Assembly: GCF_932294415.1 (NCBI RefSeq)
Contig: NC_065536.1
Span: 7,810,474 to 7,874,473, forward strand
Source of the DNA: Quercus robur
Lineage: Eukaryota; Streptophyta; Magnoliopsida; Fagales; Fagaceae
Direction: 5' to 3'
Length of the DNA stretch: 64,000 nt
This document shows positions 55,699 through 64,000 of this stretch, in pieces (position 1 is the first letter of the stretch; every line of letters begins with the position of its first letter). The translations under genes were made by a program, and so were the position numbers. The notes under the pieces are model-generated. The model was not told the origin of the DNA, did not search any database, and worked only from the letters and a program-made list of their open reading frames with translations.

Positions 55699-57099
55699 CT
55701 ATTTAGCAATCCGTCCTGTGAAATCGGATCTTTTCAACAGTGATTGCAATGGATACTCGGTGAGGACGAACACTGTGTGTGCCTGGAAGTAGTGTGGTAA
55801 CTTCCTCGTGGCGTGTACCAAGGCCAAAACCAACTTTTCAAGAGGCAGGTACCTTGTCTCGGCATCGACCAAGGTCTTGCTTACGTAATACACCGGTATT
55901 TGCACTTCCCGGTCCCTTAGTAATACAGCACTTACGGCATGATTGGTGACTGCAAGGTACATAAACAGATCCTCCCCGGGCTCCGGGCCCGTCAACCTCG
56001 GCGCCTTTGCCAAATACTCCTTTAGTTCTCGAAAAGCTTCATCGCAGCTCTCGTCCCACTGAAACCCCTTCCACTTCTTCAGAAGTTGATAGAATGGCCG
56101 GCAGCGATCGGCAAACTTGGAGATGAATCGGTTCAGGGCGGCCAACATCCCGGTGAGCACCTGCACCTCTTTAGGGTTGCTCGGTGGTTTTAGGCGATTG
56201 ATTGCCTCTATTTGGTCGGGGTTAGCCTCTATTCCCCGAGTGGAGATCAGATAACCCAGGAACTTGCCAGCCCCCACTCCGAAAGTGCACTTTTCGGCAT
56301 TGAGGCGCAGCCTGTGTCGTCGTAGTATCTCGAATACTCCCCGAAGGTCTTCAGTATGCAGCGACTCTTTTCTGCTCTTTACTACCATGTCGTCGATATA
56401 AACTTCAACCGTGCAACCAATTTTTTCCCGGAACATCCTTGTCATCATACGCTGGTAGGTGGCCCCGGCATTCTTCAATCCAAACGGCATGACCTCGTAG
56501 TGATAGTTTGCGTTCGGGGATATAAATGCTGTCTTCTCTCGGTCCTCGGGTGCTAAGGCAATCTGGTGGTAGCCTTGGAAGGCGTCCAGGAAACTCATTC
56601 TCGGGTGCCCGTACGTGGCATCCACCAACTGATCAATCTTGGGCATCGGGAACGGATCCTTGGGACACGCTCTGTTTAAATCGGTGAAGTCCACGCAAAC
56701 TCTCCATTTACCGCTCTTCTTCTTTACTACGACGGTGTTTGCTAGCCATCTCGGGAAGAATATTTCTTTTATGACCCCGGCTTCCTTCAGTCGCTGGACC
56801 TCCAGGTTTACTGCATCGACGTGCTCCTTTGATGCTCTTCTCGGCTTCTGCTTTTTCGGAGGAAATGATGGGTCCACATTGAGTTTGTGAACAATGAACT
56901 CGGGGTCTACGCCGGGCACTTCATACGGGTTCCACGCGAAGACATCTATGTTCTGCAATAGGAACAACAACATCTCTACCCTTTCCCGGTCATTCATGCT
57001 TGTACCTATCTGGAAGTATTTGTCACTATCTGGGAGAATTCTTACCTTCAGCACCTCCTCGGCAACGTCCGCCCCATTTTCCTGGGGTATCTGTAATTG
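55699..57099 (-). CDS. Pol N-terminal part: reverse transcriptase and gypsy RNase H
   Basis: In frame with gag-protease, separated from it by a TAG at 57100-57102. The RT domain runs from about FIVHKLNVDP through KEAGVIKEI, KWRVCVDFTDLNRACP, FLDAFQGYHQI (first catalytic Asp), MPFGLKNAGATYQ and VYIDDMVVKS (catalytic YIDD) to KFLGYLIS. The gypsy-type RNase H follows (YLAVTNHAVSAVLLR, YYVSKTLVDAE). The frame ends at TAG 55699-55701, where relatives have Trp; TGG to TAG is one base. No frameshift is seen. The RT copies element RNA in cytoplasmic particles. Confidence 0.88.
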   Translation of the reverse strand, partial: QLQIPQENGADVAEEVLKVRILPDSDKYFQIGTSMNDRERVEMLLFLLQNIDVFAWNPYEVPGVDPEFIVHKLNVDPSFPPKKQKPRRASKEHVDAVNLEVQRLKEAGVIKEIFFPRWLANTVVVKKKSGKWRVCVDFTDLNRACPKDPFPMPKIDQLVDATYGHPRMSFLDAFQGYHQIALAPEDREKTAFISPNANYHYEVMPFGLKNAGATYQRMMTRMFREKIGCTVEVYIDDMVVKSRKESLHTEDLRGVFEILRRHRLRLNAEKCTFGVGAGKFLGYLISTRGIEANPDQIEAINRLKPPSNPKEVQVLTGMLAALNRFISKFADRCRPFYQLLKKWKGFQWDESCDEAFRELKEYLAKAPRLTGPEPGEDLFMYLAVTNHAVSAVLLRDREVQIPVYYVSKTLVDAETRYLPLEKLVLALVHATRKLPHYFQAHTVFVLTEYPLQSLLKRSDFTGRIAK

Positions 57100-59193
57100 C
57101 TATGCAGTCTCTTTCTCGGCGTGCTCAGCTTGGCCGAGCTGTTCCTTTTCCCACTGGACCGCGGCTACGAGGCATTGCTTCGCCACCTGCTGATTCCCCC
57201 TTACCTCTACAACTCCGTACTCAGTAGGAAATTTTACTTTCACGTGAAGGGTGGACGGAACAGCCCCCATGGCGTGAATCCACGGCCTCCCCAGGATTGC
57301 GGTGTAAGGAGCGAACGATCGGACTACTATGAACGTAACTACAACTTCCTTGCCCTCCATGTCCACTGGGAGTGAGATTTGCCCCTCGGGAATCACAATT
57401 CTCCCGTCAAACGAGACCAATGGCGTGTTATACTTCGCCAAATCCTGGGTTTTTAACCCGAGCCCTTCGAAGAGGTCCGGGTACATGACGTCAGCCCCGC
57501 TACCCTGATCAACCATCACCCTCTTCACCAGGAATCCGCCTATCCGGGCTGTCACCACCAAAGCGTCGTCGTGAGGTTGGATGGTTCCTTCGAAATCATC
57601 TTCTCCGAACGAGATGTCTAGCCGTCCAACTCTCTTTTGCTTCTTGGATGATTCTCCCTCCGCGCAAGCCACTGTCATCACCATCCTTGCCGCTGCTGCC
57701 CCTCTCGGTGCGGCATGAATGACGTTGATTACCCCCCGGGGTGGTGGAAGGGGATTCCTTCTCTGTGGGGCGCCCTGCTCGGTCTCCCGGTCAGTGGAAT
57801 CTGCTACAAACTCTTTCAGGTGCCCTGCCTTCACTAACTGCCCGAGATGATCTTTCAATACCCTACACTGCTCGGTGGTGTGCCCCTTGTCTCTGTGATA
57901 AGTGCAGTATAGGCTTTGGTTCCTCCGAGATGGGTCGCCCCCCATTTTGTTCGGCCATCTGAAGAATGGCTCGTTCCTTATCCGTTCCAGTATCTTGTGC
58001 ACGGGCTCTTTGAACAACACATTAACCCCTTCGATCTGCACCTCTGGTTCCTGCATTCTGAAGTCCCTTTTCGGCTTTGACGGCAAGATGCTTTGCCGAG
58101 ATCTCCCCGAAAAAGGGGCTTTCCCCCTGCTTTGCAGCCGGTCATCCTCCAGGCGTTTGTACTCCTCTATGCGTCTCATCAGTTGCCTCATGTCCTCCGG
58201 GGGTCTTCTTGTCAGCGACTCCCGTAGTTCAGAATCCTTGGGGAGCCCCATCCTGAAGGTGCTAGCCGCAATTTTCTCGTTTCCCCCACCAATCTCATTG
58301 TAGAGTTCCCAGTATCGGCTGGCATAACTCCGAAGCGTTTCCCCGACCCTCATTTTCATGGAAAGCAACGCGTCGACCGGTTGTTGCACTCGGCTGCATG
58401 TTACGAACCTGCTGCCGAACTCCTGAATCAGCTCGGCGAAACTGTGTATAGAACCTTTCCGCAACCCGTTGAACCATCTCAGTGCAGTAGAGCCGAGACT
58501 AGAGGGGAATACTTTACACATCAATGCATCGTTGTGCGCATGCAACGACGTCATGTGGATGTAATGACTGACATGCTCCACGGGGTCTGTCCTCCCCTCA
58601 TAGGAATTGAATGGTGGACGCGTGAATCTGCTCGGCATGGGTGCCCGTTCAATCTCATCAGAGAATGGAGACCAGGCCGCCATCCGCAAGGCCCTGCTCA
58701 TGGCGTCCATCGCGGCGTTGTGGTGCTGCCGCTCCTCTGGCGACTCTGACCCTTGGTTATCATATCCATGCGACCGGGAACGGTCCCGTCTACGACGAAT
58801 ATCCCGGGAGTGACGACGTGACTCTTGAGAATGGGATCGGTCTCGGTGTTGTTGTGTAACAGATCGGCTGGAACCTTCCCCGCCACGGTTCCTCCTGGGT
58901 TGGGGGTTGTGGTTCCTTTCGTGGCGCCGACCCCTTGCCTCCAGCTCCAAGTCCATTACCAATCTGCGCAACCGCTCCAGCTCCCGGTCTCTATCATCAT
59001 GTTGCCGATGTGCTGAGACGTTTGAAATCGTCCGGTGCGTTTGGGCCGATCCTTCTCCCAATCCGGACCTTTCCTCTCCTCTTGAATGCTCCCTATCCTC
59101 CAGCCGCTTCTGCCTTCTCTCCCTCCACGTCGATCCCCGAGAAGATCCTGCGGAATTGCTCGGAACGTGCCCTCTTGAACGCTCCTCAGACAT
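57100..59193 (-). CDS. Gag-protease of the Tat-lineage element
   Basis: ATG at 59191-59193 (MSEERSRGH), 64 bases inside the 5' LTR boundary; the frame is open further upstream but only through the primer-binding region. 697 residues. An Arg/Ser-rich, basic N-terminal region leads into the retrotransposon gag domain (RFTRPPFNSYEGRTDP, ALRWFNGLRKGSI, FGSRFVTCS). The zinc-knuckle-like CTYHRDKGHTTEQC replaces the standard CCHC form. The aspartic protease has DQGSGADVMY (Asp562) and ILGRPWIH. The frame ends with TAG at 57100-57102, directly followed by CAA TTA, and is open beyond it into RT. Gag assembles particles and protease cleaves the polyprotein. Confidence 0.9.
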   Translation of the reverse strand: MSEERSRGHVPSNSAGSSRGSTWRERRQKRLEDREHSRGEERSGLGEGSAQTHRTISNVSAHRQHDDRDRELERLRRLVMDLELEARGRRHERNHNPQPRRNRGGEGSSRSVTQQHRDRSHSQESRRHSRDIRRRRDRSRSHGYDNQGSESPEERQHHNAAMDAMSRALRMAAWSPFSDEIERAPMPSRFTRPPFNSYEGRTDPVEHVSHYIHMTSLHAHNDALMCKVFPSSLGSTALRWFNGLRKGSIHSFAELIQEFGSRFVTCSRVQQPVDALLSMKMRVGETLRSYASRYWELYNEIGGGNEKIAASTFRMGLPKDSELRESLTRRPPEDMRQLMRRIEEYKRLEDDRLQSRGKAPFSGRSRQSILPSKPKRDFRMQEPEVQIEGVNVLFKEPVHKILERIRNEPFFRWPNKMGGDPSRRNQSLYCTYHRDKGHTTEQCRVLKDHLGQLVKAGHLKEFVADSTDRETEQGAPQRRNPLPPPRGVINVIHAAPRGAAAARMVMTVACAEGESSKKQKRVGRLDISFGEDDFEGTIQPHDDALVVTARIGGFLVKRVMVDQGSGADVMYPDLFEGLGLKTQDLAKYNTPLVSFDGRIVIPEGQISLPVDMEGKEVVVTFIVVRSFAPYTAILGRPWIHAMGAVPSTLHVKVKFPTEYGVVEVRGNQQVAKQCLVAAVQWEKEQLGQAEHAEKETA

Positions 59194-59237
59194 CTTCTTT
59201 GCTTGAGTTTCACTCAAACCACAGCTTCGTAGGATGG

Positions 59238-59254
59238 CCCCACGGTGGGCGCCA
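59238..59254 (-). other. Primer-binding site of the Tat-lineage element
   Basis: On the minus strand TGGCGCCCACCGTGGGG lies two bases after the LTR end. Its TGGCGCC start is shared with the LARD primer-binding site at 11674 and with the complement of the tRNA-Asp 3' end. The rest matches only partly. Confidence 0.75.
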
Positions 59255-59256
59255 AT

Positions 59257-59858
59257 TGTAAGAACCAAGTACAAGAATTCTGGGCCTTAGATTACTTGGG
59301 CTCACAATTTATTTGTAGTGGGTTTAAGGATTTCCTACAATGGGTCGTTCTCGGCAGAGGGACTCAAAGCGACACTCAGTTAATACTCTCTCCTTGACTA
59401 TTTTCTCTCAATTTTTCTGAACCCCTTCTTCTCCCAACTTTCCTCTATTTATAGCCAAGGTTAGTGGGGAGATCATGATTATATTCACCGTTAGTGCTAT
59501 TGAAGGTCCAGTATTATCTAGTTAAAGTGGTTGTTTAGGTGAAAGGGCGGTGCAGCATTTATGATCTTGGAACTTGGTTCCATTTTCACCGATTATGTTC
59601 GGCAACTCACGTTCCCGTGCATATCATGACCTTCCCGGGTATTGACTCATGCGCTCTACCGGGAAATATTAACCGGTCAACCCCGGGAACTTAATACCCA
59701 AAACTTTGTTTTTGGCTCTAAGGCAGTTTCAAGAAGGGCATAAGGTAACTGGAACTTTCTGCTGGGCCTGCGCCCAAGGCCAGTATGGGCTTGGGCCCGG
59801 GGCCCAGATGGGTCTGGGCCCAAGGCCAGTATGGGCTTTGGGAGCTCGGTGCCGTACA
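59257..59858 (-). repeat. 5' LTR of the Tat-lineage element
   Basis: 602 bp, with about four differences from 49340-49941. The TATA box (TATAAATAG on the minus strand) is at 59445-59453, upstream of the transcript start expected for gag-pol. Confidence 0.93.
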
Positions 59859-59863
59859 GGAGT

Positions 59864-62800
59864 ACTTCTTCATGGGATATAACTTGTACTGGCCATTTCA
59901 ATTAAGTGTCAGCCCAAGGAATCCCTTGAGTCCATCTTGCATTGCCCCGGAACTTCTCTCCAAAAGTAAAAGAAAGTATATATTATCATTCAAATAATTA
60001 TTCATTAGTGACAAACAAATTGTGATAATAAGAACAATAATGGATAGTAACTTTGCTTTTTTCAAGTTTTAAAATATCTCTTTTTCTTGGCACATTATTT
60101 AATTGTACACCATAGTTGCTTATGCAAGAGACTTGTTAGGTAAGCAGGATTGTCATACTTTTATTGAGTTTGAGAATTTCTAGTTGGTTCATATGTGGAG
60201 GGGGAAGTGGGCTTACATTGTATGTCTCCATTTTTTCTATACTTTGTTTAATAAGTATTATATTAGACACTTTCAAAATTAAGTCTGTCTAATATAAATT
60301 GCAGCTTCATGGTAAAGCAATAAACCAAACATAAGGATGATCAACACATACACATACACACATATTTTCCAATTCTAATAATTGCAGTTAAATATTCAAT
60401 TAGAATTGCTTACTATACCAGTCCCAATATCAATATTCACCTAAAAGAAAAAAGGAGTTCATAAGGCATGCCAAAACATTAGTATAAACATTAGTATTTT
60501 ACTGATCCAGTCAATTCTTCCACCAAAGGGAATATGGAATAGAATTCACCTAGGTTTATGATTTGCAGATTATGACGCCCGTGCTACATTGAAGCATAAA
60601 TGCATTGCTCATTTTTCCCGCAACCAAACCATTAAAATTAGGAGAAATTTTTTTCCAATTATCGTTTGGTCACAACTTGAATTAAAACACATAAAAACAA
60701 CACCCAGCTTATTAAAATTAGAATCTTGAAACTCATTCAGCCACAAAGTCTCCATAAAATTTTGGACTAATAATGGGAATTAGACAAACTTACCCCATGC
60801 TATGCAATATTGAAATAACACAAAACTTAATTAGTTTTGCTTATAAAAATTTAAGCTCTATCTATGAGGAAAAAAAATGTTAGGAAAGTAAGATCAATGA
60901 GCCATATATGTGTTCTCTATGAACTGTTAATATAATAAAATGGATGCCCTCCCTCAAGCTCATTACTACCCAAACGCTACAATCCATTAAAAATCCAGCA
61001 TTATTACATTCTAATTAAAATAAGAATAAAGATTTGTAAGTTCTTGGCACTAACTAACTAATAAAACATCTCCTTAATTTGCATGTGTCACACATTTGGC
61101 GCGTGTAACTCCAATATAAATTGCATGTCCATCTTAACAATTTTGCAAAGGCAGAAATTTTTGGACGGAGGTAGGGAAAATTTGGTTCAAGGATTTCTTC
61201 AAATACTATTAGAGGAATTGAGAAAGGAAAGAGAAAAACAGCCCAGGAAACCTCACTTTGTCACTGTTAGTAAAGAGTACTTTGGACGCAACAATTGCAT
61301 TGGCAGCTTCTGTATGGTCAAAGCAGACATTGAAACCAGTTTGGCTGCATGTGACATTGGAATTGTAATTGTACTGTAGCCCTCCATAGACACAACATTA
61401 AACCATTAATGAACATGAGAAAATGAAATTTGGAAGTCAAATGTATGGCATAATTAACTTAGCTATAACATTAGTGTTTGTGTGAAGTTGACTTGAACTT
61501 GCAAAAGTGAGTAAGACATTTTATCAAACACATAGTTTGCTTGTTCCAAATGGGAATGAGATGAATGTTTTGCAACATGAAATCACCCAAAAATTACACC
61601 CAAGACAAAATAAGCACAACTAAGTAAAAGCACCGAGGGATTGCAACCAACTACTTGAATAGTTGAGCCTATTTAGAAAGGTATTATATAGAGCAAGTAA
61701 TGAGTGCAGATGTACCAGCGCATGGAAATTTTTAAATGTAATGTGACATATGTTTTCATCATTGTACCCACATGATGCAAGACTAAGTTATAAATTATAG
61801 AAACAGTGTGAGTCAGTAAATATCTTAACCAATAAAGAAATCAAACCAAAACAAACAAACTACTCTGATTAGCAAAAAAACCATTACCAAACAACAACAA
61901 AAAAAAAAAAAATGAATAAACAAAGTTAGTTAGTACCTCTTTAGATACAGAAGAAGGGTTTGATATTCATTGCCCGGTGGCTGTTCCCCCTTCAGTTTAG
62001 TATTTTGCACCACAACTAATAAAGTTGAAGATTTGATTTTCCCGAGCTTGTGTTTCCTTAAACATGCAAACCACAAACTCAGTACCCTGAGTAAAAAAAA
62101 AAATGAATTGAAAGAAACAAAAAAACAAAGAGAAAAAGAAAAAAACAAAAAGAAAACAAACTTCCCTATTTTTTTTTTTAACTTTATTTTTTATTGTTTT
62201 AGGACATTATAAAATCCATCTTAATTTGTGTTTATGCATGAAATATATTCAAATGAAACATAATGAGGAAAATACAAAACACCTCATCACCATTATAGGA
62301 TTCTTATTGTAACTCCCCAATTTATATTGCAAAGAGGACAATTAATTCCAAGAATACAAAGTCGAACAAAAAATATATCTTGAGGTAGGGGGGAGAAAGA
62401 AATAGATCCCTTAAAACCAATCCTTATTTTGTACTTGCATTGATTGAAACTAAAAATTGGTCCCTCAAGATCAAATGTCCAAGCCTATGTAAGTGCAAAG
62501 AAAGTGGCTATGGTAGGCCTAACCAAGTCTTCTATTATAGAATTTTTCTCAATACCAATCATTAAAAGATAAGAGCTGGTACCGATATAAATCTGCATTG
62601 CCTTGCTCTTTCCTTGAGCTGTGTACATTTGGTTTTCAATTTCTTGATGCTTCCTACCATTGTCCTTTTCCATCAACTCCTATTTCATTAGGACCTTGAT
62701 AATATTTGCACTTTTCTCAATTTCACCAATATTCATTTTCTTATTTGTCTCTACCTTTTTTTCAACTACTTTGGCTCTAAGTAGCAATTAAGACCTAGCA

Positions 62801-64000
62801 AAATTTTAAATATATATATATATATATATATATTCACAAAAAAATAGCATTAGCATAAAACATAAAATGATGCATTGAGTTGCACTCTATAAAACTCAAA
62901 GGATTATTATATCATAAATTATCCAATTTGTTGGTCACTAATTGGGTGCAAGCGCAAACACATGCATGTCATGAATTGGGTATAAGGTTGTAACGTTGAA
63001 TGCTCATAGGACACTAAGACTAAACTGGATCAAAACGAAGTTCTAATGTTATCCATTTAAAAACAGTTAATTTGTTAATACTCTGCATATCAAGAATCAA
63101 GAATATATATATACATTGATTTAGGAGTGAGCATTGTTCTAAGAAAATAACTTCGAAACAGATGGATTGTGGATGAGATTTTTAAAGACTTTTCCTAATG
63201 ACACCATCTCTAGGTAAATGGTAAAATTTATATATATTTGACCCAATAGAATAACATCCCAAAACAATAAAGGAAGATATCCTTCTACTTCACTCTTGTA
63301 GACAACATCCATCCCATATAGCATCTTGTAACCTTTAAAAGGAAGCAAAAAGCAGGCATGTACGAAAGAAAAAACAAAAAGTTTTAGTTATGAAAAATGT
63401 GCGCTAAACAGTTGATACCAATTATCATTGTTCAAATACATTTTTTTTAAAAAAAATCCTCCACTCCAGTGTTCATCATTGCTAGTTTCTCCCCACTTAA
63501 ATTTCATCATTCAATCATTAACACAGCCAGTAAATGTTAACATATTATAGTTCACACTTACCGTCAAGGTGCACATATGTTGCTAATTTTGAATATGGAC
63601 ACTCAAAGTCATGTAATGAGTCTGCCCCCACCTAAATATGATAAAACATCTTGATCTACCTTAATTGAGTACCACACTACTTATTAATATGAAAAATAAC
63701 TTAAACATGAGGTTATATGCAATAGCAACATGAGTTTATATGCAAAATTCAGTGAAATTAAGATCAGTGCACAATATTCCAAAACAATTCAACGGTATGA
63801 GTGATAGAAACTAACAATAAAATAGATACAAAGATACCAAAGCATTTAGGTATTTGGGTTTCGTCACACATTCATGCATTTATTCGAGTACAAAAATAAC
63901 TTTTTTTTATATATATAGTTTTTTGGGATAGAGAAACCAAATAGTGATTGTCAGTCTTCCAAGGAGAGAAAAAGAGATTTGCATTAAAAAAATAGACATA
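59864..64000. other. AT-rich region without recognisable genes
   Basis: No supported gene in 4.1 kb. Contents: TA repeats at 62812-62832 and many A- or T-runs (for example 61898-61911 and 62168-62179). Short minus-strand open frames at 62485-62676 and 63139-63348 have reasonable composition and could be exons of a gene lying mainly outside the window, but no family was recognised and splice sites could not be fixed. Confidence 0.45.

Larger units (their letters stand above)
49340..59858 (-). mobile_element. Young Tat-lineage Ty3/gypsy retrotransposon
   Basis: 10.5 kb with 602-bp LTRs at 49340-49941 (3' LTR) and 59257-59858 (5' LTR) and a perfect 5-bp duplication GGAGT (49335-49339 and 59859-59863). 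The LTRs differ at only about four positions by eye. On the minus strand the order is primer-binding site, gag-protease, RT-RNase H, a second archaeal-type RNase H, and integrase. The double RNase H places it in the Tat lineage (Tat/Retand/Ogre). Between integrase and the 3' LTR lie a 69-bp minisatellite and an additional gene on the opposite strand. Only single-base nonsense changes break the pol frame. Confidence 0.93.

Noticed and set aside
61083..61379. 98-codon open frame on the plus strand
   Set aside because: No homology recognised and no promoter or splice support; probably chance.
62485..62676. Possible exon on the minus strand (and a similar one at 63139-63348)
   Set aside because: No recognisable family, no confident splice sites and no neighbouring exons; composition alone is not enough.
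1..64000. CRISPR arrays, bacterial operons, rRNA or tRNA genes
   Set aside because: The sequence is plant nuclear DNA; tandem arrays here lack spacers of unique sequence, and no tRNA or rRNA genes were recognised by eye.

Overview
The window is nuclear DNA of a woody eudicot. It is AT-rich, intron-poor and dominated by nested transposable elements. Several element families and the receptor-kinase/carboxylesterase sequences look like those of Fagaceae (oak/chestnut); that assignment rests on recall and was not searched. Only one clearly intact host protein-coding gene is visible: an intronless G-type lectin (SRK/ZmPK1-like) receptor kinase at 42066-44462 (+). Two other host genes are broken: a pectin-methylesterase-inhibitor-like fragment (1929-2369, -) whose start abuts a CACTA-like repeat, and a carboxylesterase (45645-47300, +) cut in two by a ~1 kb insertion.

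Left part (1-10.8 kb): a copia-type LTR end, the PMEI fragment, a CACTA-like piece, long non-coding AT-rich DNA with microsatellites, and a foldback MITE. From 10.77 to 17.23 kb a Mutator-type MITE (9-bp target duplication) has been split by a 6.27 kb non-autonomous LTR element (LARD; 756-bp LTRs). The LARD has no gag or pol but carries two homologous tandem arrays, the larger organised as a 327-bp higher-order repeat.

18.1-24.5 kb holds a full-length L1-type LINE on the minus strand, with a perfect 15-bp target duplication. Its ORF2 (endonuclease, RT, zf-RVT, RNase H) is broken at a 13-base homopolymer, and ORF1 decays at its 3' end. Two more LINE fragments lie at 24.68-25.40 and 26.93-28.66 kb (+). 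28.67-38.47 kb is a SIRE-like copia derivative (-). It retains gag and the downstream env-like ORF but has lost pol. Its gag carries two solo LTRs, each with a perfect 5-bp target duplication. The outer LTR/flank junction is tandemly duplicated, and a degenerate decamer repeat follows.

49.34-59.86 kb is a young, nearly complete Tat-lineage Ty3/gypsy element (-), with 602-bp LTRs differing at about four positions and target duplication GGAGT. Its gag-protease-RT-RNaseH-aRNaseH-integrase frame is continuous over 5.37 kb except for two in-frame TAG codons. The first sits in the context TAG-CAA-TTA, identical to the known plant-virus readthrough signal. On the opposite strand, between pol and the 3' LTR, lies an additional spliced gene with its own TATA box (PF04195-like domain, proline-rich linker, coiled coil). 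A 69-bp minisatellite separates the two convergent coding units. The last 4 kb shows no recognisable gene.
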